Shown: in pieces, positions 60,101 to 64,000 of the stretch | Layout of the letters: the number at the start of each line of letters is the position of its first letter | How positions within the stretch are numbered: the stretch's first letter is position 1 | DNA from: Amyelois transitella | Taxonomy: Eukaryota > Arthropoda > Insecta > Lepidoptera > Pyralidae | DNA: 64,000 bases | Direction of reading: 5' to 3' | Assembly (NCBI RefSeq): GCF_032362555.1 | Contig: NC_083517.1 | Location: 5,104,001 to 5,168,000 of the forward strand | Position numbers and translations under genes: made by a program | The notes under the pieces: model-generated | The model's database searches: none | Seen by the model: only the letters and a program-made list of their open reading frames with translations | What the model was told of the DNA's origin: nothing

Positions 60101-62524
60101 CCCCACTGACCTTGTCAACAATTTTATCGCTCTCAAGTCTAGCAAGTTGCTCGGCGCGGTGCATTATCGACTCAGTGTGCAGCTCTATGCCGATGTCCTG
60201 CGTCAACTCATCCATATTTAGCGTTCTGCCCAGACGCTCAAGGAATGCTACAAACTGTAACAACAATAAAATTACAAACAATTTTTTTCGCGCCCATGTT
60301 TCCGTATTAATATTAGTTTGGAATTACGTTTACTGATTTTGACGCACTAATATAATCGAGTACGTATACTCGTATAAATAATGTTATGATAAGTATGTGC
60401 CAGCTACTTCTCCAATGCAGATTTTAGGGAATGGTAATCAATGGGAAGGGTAAATAACTTTGTATTATTTTTTTATATGATTTGGTAGGAACTTGTCATC
60501 TCAATTTAAATTCCATCATGAAGCTATTATGCTGAAAGTCCTCTTTTGAACTTTTCGAGATTTTTGGCTATATAAGGGATAAAGACACATGTTTTGATCT
60601 TATTTTAATTTAAAGAATCTACATATATTTATTTTATTTTAAAGATCCGGTCAATGTTATAAAGAAATACCTCCAAGCGCAAAAATATGAATATTCTTTT
60701 CTACATAGGTAGACTTACATTTGCTTTGTCTTTCCTTAGGCTATCTCTAGAAAGTTCCATAGCGTTGAGCTCGGCTTCTAATTTGTGAACCTTGGCTTCC
60801 AGCATGTTCCTCTCGTCTTCTAGGATACGGACCCGGGTGGTGGCCTGGTCGTGCAGGTGAGCTGTTCTACTTAATTGCTGGGATTCAGCCGCTAACTTGT
60901 CGCGAAGAGCTTCGATTTGCTGTCATAATTTAATGAAGGAATGAAATTCTCTGTAGTATATTAGAAAAAAATTACATGTCGATTTAGGTCATGCGGAATA
61001 GGCGGCCTTATCACATTATGCATTCCTTAATGATTTTTGATATTATAGGTTAATAACGATGATATTTAAAAGACGTCAGGATTATGGAAACTTGGATTAA
61101 CCTGACGTAGACCTAACATCTGAGTTAAACTAAAACCCTACATAATATATTCAACATTAAGGTAGGAATATTTGTTAGAACATCTTGTTCGAACAAATAT
61201 TTCTCACCAACGCCCCTATAGAATAAAGCAAAATATAATTTAATAGGCACTCACCACGGCCCTATCTTTGTTTTCACTCAATAGTTCGCGTATCCGATCC
61301 TTGATAGTGCTCTCGTGAGCTTCCACAAACCGAGTGGGCAGGCTCAACAAGATTGCGAGGGATTCCATCGTGTTCCGAAATTCTGCCTGAAGTCTTTGGT
61401 ATTTTTCTTCTCTGTGTCTAAGGTCCTCTAAAACATATTAAATAGGTTAGATCTGTTTCTTTATGTACTTAACATTATAAAGTACCTAATAGCTTAAAAA
61501 GGGCTTAATAAAAATAACTATAATATTTTACTAAGATATTTCGATTTCATTATGTACCCACCTAGTAAAAGGAATAATTAATTATATTACCTTTCAGTTG
61601 TATAATAATGGATTCATTCTGATTTACGTTGTCGGTTACCACGTTAAGGTTTTTAGAACAATGCGATAACTTCTCTCGTGCTTCGTGTAATTCTCTTTCC
61701 AAAACCCTATTAGAGACAGACAAGGACTCTTTCTCTTGTTTGAGCCTTTCAATATCTAATAATTGAGAGGATAGTTGACGCTGTAACATTTCTTTGTCAG
61801 AATTTGCTCTTTCCAAAGCATCTCTGCAACTTCTTAAATCTTGTTCCACCGTTGATAAGTTATCAGTAGTGTTCATGCATTTATTTTTAAGTCTGGTGAT
61901 TTCTTGAACAAGTTCGGCGGCCTTGATGATAAGAGTTTCAGGGGAGTGACTGTGAGTGGTGTCGCAAAAATCGAACTCCAAAGCTGCAGAAAGCCTCCGC
62001 ACCAAGTCGTGAAACTGGCAGCGGGCATTCTCTTTGTGTTGTTCCTCATTGTGACACTCCAACTCTAGGGATCGGAGCTTTTTTTCTAAATCCTTTATTT
62101 TCTCTTCACAGTAACGGTTGTCACGTTGAAGTGTCTGTACTGTGACTTCACTTCTTCCTTGGGACGTTTGTAAACTGCGTTGTATGTCCTCCAGATCCTG
62201 GATTTTCTTTCTGAGTGATGAGATGACAGCACTCTGCCTGGCATTCTGCTCACGCAAGTGGTCGATTTCCACTTGCTGTTCTAATATCCTCTGATCTCGC
62301 GAAAGCATTTGGTTTTTTAAATCCGTGTTCTGTAAAAAAGTAAGATAATCTATTTTATTTGGGACATCTTTTTAAAATATAACACATATTTAAAAAAATG
62401 TAAAATTTAAGTAATGAGATGTCATAATACACACTTCAGAAATTAATTTGTCTCTTTTGTACTGCAGACCAGCAAGATCACTTCTCAATGCGGTGACGAC
62501 GTCATTAGCAACATCGGCCTCCAT
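54166..62524 (-). CDS. CCDC170: Coiled-coil protein, probable CCDC170 orthologue
   Basis: Eleven exons join in phase on the minus strand: 62435-62524, 61591-62329, 61255-61427, 60719-60919, 60111-60254, 58446-58550, 56334-56501, 55669-55919, 55229-55426 and 54166-54250 (ten listed are all coding; a further upstream exon is likely). The product is 717 residues, close to the roughly 715 of human CCDC170. Nearly all of it predicts as alpha-helical coiled coil with heptads. The segment LQRRIRILREQLQRKDLHLD followed by LLRRKL is the part I recognise best from CCDC170. A Ser/Arg/Pro-rich piece and an acidic tail ending YKARAGL follow. The human protein is linked to Golgi-associated microtubules and, in some tissues, axonemes; the role here is inferred. 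The first ATG follows an AG directly, so the true start may be further upstream. Confidence 0.72.
54811..54908 (+). repeat. Family A SINE-like repeat with internal deletion
   Basis: The 5' part up to GTCGTAAAAGGCGACT is joined directly to CTGTCTACCCCGCAAGGG and the TATG tail, so about 130 bases of the family are missing. It lies in the last intron of the CCDC170-like gene. Confidence 0.8.
55033..55165 (+). repeat. Family B dispersed repeat, diverged
   Basis: Contains GAGTCAGGTTTTTACATGAA, ACCACTCCCATCTGACATT and GCCTGAATGTACAGG, as in the copies at 34612 and 39301. Confidence 0.65.
57551..57590 (+). repeat. Family A tail fragment
   Basis: TTGTCTACCCGGCAAGGGAT then ATAGATGTGA and a TATG end. 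Confidence 0.65.
58305..58390 (-). repeat. Family A fragment, minus orientation
   Basis: TATCCCTTACGGGATAGACA, then AGACGGCCACGTTCAGCTGT and CGGCTTAATGATA are the reverse complement of the family's 3' half. It lies beside the 58446 exon of the CCDC170-like gene. Confidence 0.75.
58551..60110 (-). other. Intron of the CCDC170-like gene
   Basis: AT-rich intron between the exons ending at 60111 and starting at 58550. No repeat or gene is recognised in it. Confidence 0.5.
60487..60600 (+). repeat. Worn family A fragment
   Basis: GGAACTTGTCATCTCAATTT, CCATCATGAAGCTATTATGC and TATATAAGGGATAAAGACAC follow the family order at low identity. Confidence 0.45.
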
Positions 62525-63438
62525 CTGTAAATAATATTTCCTTTAATAAACTCCATAACCGGTGGAACATCGGCGAATTTTACTGCATTACCAATTAATA
62601 ACATTTAATTACGTTAATAACTTACAAAAATCCATATTGGTATTTTTCTTATCGCAACATAAAGAGACAGTGTTATTTGACGTATGAAAGACGACTACGG
62701 GCTTGAAGCGGTTCTTGTTGGAAATGTACCTAGCGTGTTATGGGTCGCTATTTCAAGCTAAGCAGTCACGATTCTGCTTGCTCACTGCGCCGGCTTGGCT
62801 TACATCCTACTTACATGAAACCGGGGAAGTCTCCCCACCGAATTATTACCCATTTCGCCTTGTTGCTTAGATAACGAGGTCGCGACGATTCCGTCCTATA
62901 TAGTGAACTTGTCATTGGAAAAAAACCTTTCTAAAGGAAGCAACTAAGCTATTGACTTGATTGAATTATACAGTTAGCGGTATTTATATGCCAGAGTGAT
63001 CCGTACGAGGTACGAGGAATTACCCTACATAAGTACCTTTAAGGTATTTTACGGACTGCAAATGAAACGTAAGACGATAGGTATTGTGAATAAGGTTTAT
63101 GAGAATCTATGAATATGAAAAAACATACGTAAACGTTTGTTTGTCCAGTTGGGCCCCTAATTATTTTAATTGAGGAAAACGTGACGGGTTGGAATTCCTT
63201 GGTTACATAGAAACGGTTAAGAACAGGATATTTCTCAATAACACACTCGACAGATCAATCGATGTAGCCTATCCTTTTCAATAACATTTTATATTATCCA
63301 TACAAATGCTAAACTCAACAAAATCAGTATTCAGAGGAGTAAAATGTATCTAATTAAAAAAATTATATTTATACAACCCGACCCAGATTAATGATATTAT
63401 ACTTACCTAAGTACATAGGCAACCAAAAACATACAAAC
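62525..63438. other. Upstream side of the CCDC170-like gene
   Basis: No further exon is recognised. The acceptor at 62525-62527 implies at least one upstream exon in this region or beyond the window. Confidence 0.45.
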
Positions 63439-63557
63439 ACGTAGTCACGTCTATATCCCTTGCGGGGTAAACATACATAGTTAACAGTCTTGTCACTATT
63501 TGAATCTCAATTTGATCATCAAGCAATGCAATTGAACGTGGCCTTTCTGTCTACCAA
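63439..63557. repeat. Rearranged family A copy with inverted halves
   Basis: GTCACGTCTATATCCCTTGC and GGGGTAAAC are in minus orientation, while CTTGTCACTATTTGAATCTC and GAACGTGGCCTTTCTGTCT beside them are in plus orientation. The two halves were inverted relative to each other. Confidence 0.7.
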
Positions 63558-64000
63558 AGAAATATAAAAATATTTATATCGGCAAAAAAAAAAATTCGCG
63601 AGTTCTTTTGTAGGAGGTGGGTACCTGAGTCTGGCACCTTAACAATGTGACTATATGACCACCGACGACTTTGTTTTTATAACTAGGTACTAAGTATCTA
63701 TGTAGATAGTATGAAATGGTTAAAAAAATCTCATCGAATAATAAGGTAAAATTTTCATCCGAAAGCCGCACAGCCTAATCTCTGCGTTTTCTTTTGTTTT
63801 TATCGGATGCCGACGACAAAAAGCTTCGCTAATTCTGCCTGTACGTACGAATTGCACCTACCTACAAGTGTAGGTATATGTATTATAGTTGTTCTTTCGT
63901 TACTGCTCGTTCAGTTACGGTTCTTACATATTGATCTTTTTATTTATCGTTTAATGAAGGATTGCACAGTGCTATACTTAAAAATGGTAAAGATTGTAAA

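Noticed and set aside
60037-60336. 99-codon open frame on +
   Set aside because: It is antisense to the 60111-60254 exon of the CCDC170-like gene.

Overview
The window is nuclear DNA of an insect, most likely a moth or butterfly (Lepidoptera). It is AT-rich. Its genes are split by introns with GT/AG borders. Several dispersed repeats are types I recognise from lepidopteran genomes: a family with a TATG-type tail, a family containing GACCATGGATCCT, and a family containing CGACTTCGTCCGC. There is no sign of bacterial or phage organisation. Exons were joined by hand from splice borders, reading phase and family similarity, so each gene model is an inference that needs transcript support.

Five host genes can be read. 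(1) A Tsp97E/TSPAN13/31-type tetraspanin on + (5528-7868), with a second, related last exon at 9206-9304. (2) A uridine phosphorylase on + (18944-32099), with two phase-compatible first coding exons (18944-18975 and 24457-24638) and about 13 kb of introns. (3) A cuticle-type protein on - (35899-37566, 5' exon not found) with a YSEPAK heptad array and a C-terminal region like the R&R chitin-binding domain. (4) A small secreted protein of unknown function on - (51278-52585, three exons, 151 aa). (5) A coiled-coil protein on - (54166-62524, eleven exons, 717 aa), best read as the CCDC170 orthologue.

Much of the rest is mobile DNA. From the left: a MULE-type DNA transposon with terminal inverted repeats and an uninterrupted transposase (201-3504); a 5'-truncated RTE-type LINE (4028-5194); an apparently full-length Jockey/CR1-group LINE with tandem 5' monomers and a tRNA-like sequence before ORF1 (11435-16095); a dead mariner (16180-17381) and a 301-bp deletion derivative of the same family (27284-27584); a THAP-containing Kolobok-like element nested in a SINE-like repeat in a uridine phosphorylase intron (27807-28725); and a compact Gypsy LTR retrotransposon with two identical 145-bp LTRs, a 5-bp target duplication and one open gag-pol frame (41220-45645).

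The item most worth a second look is the Kolobok-like element. It keeps two first exons that point inward from its two ends. One encodes a THAP-type zinc-finger start and the other a recurrent insect ORF start (MEDGFV). Each lies behind a matching promoter-like block with a TGACGTCA site and a CCGCCAT/ATGGCGG site. This suggests an autonomous parent with two convergent genes. Other leads are four short near-perfect palindromes, the tandem last exon of the tetraspanin, the LINE 5' region, and the exact 65-bp repeat array at one end of the MULE.
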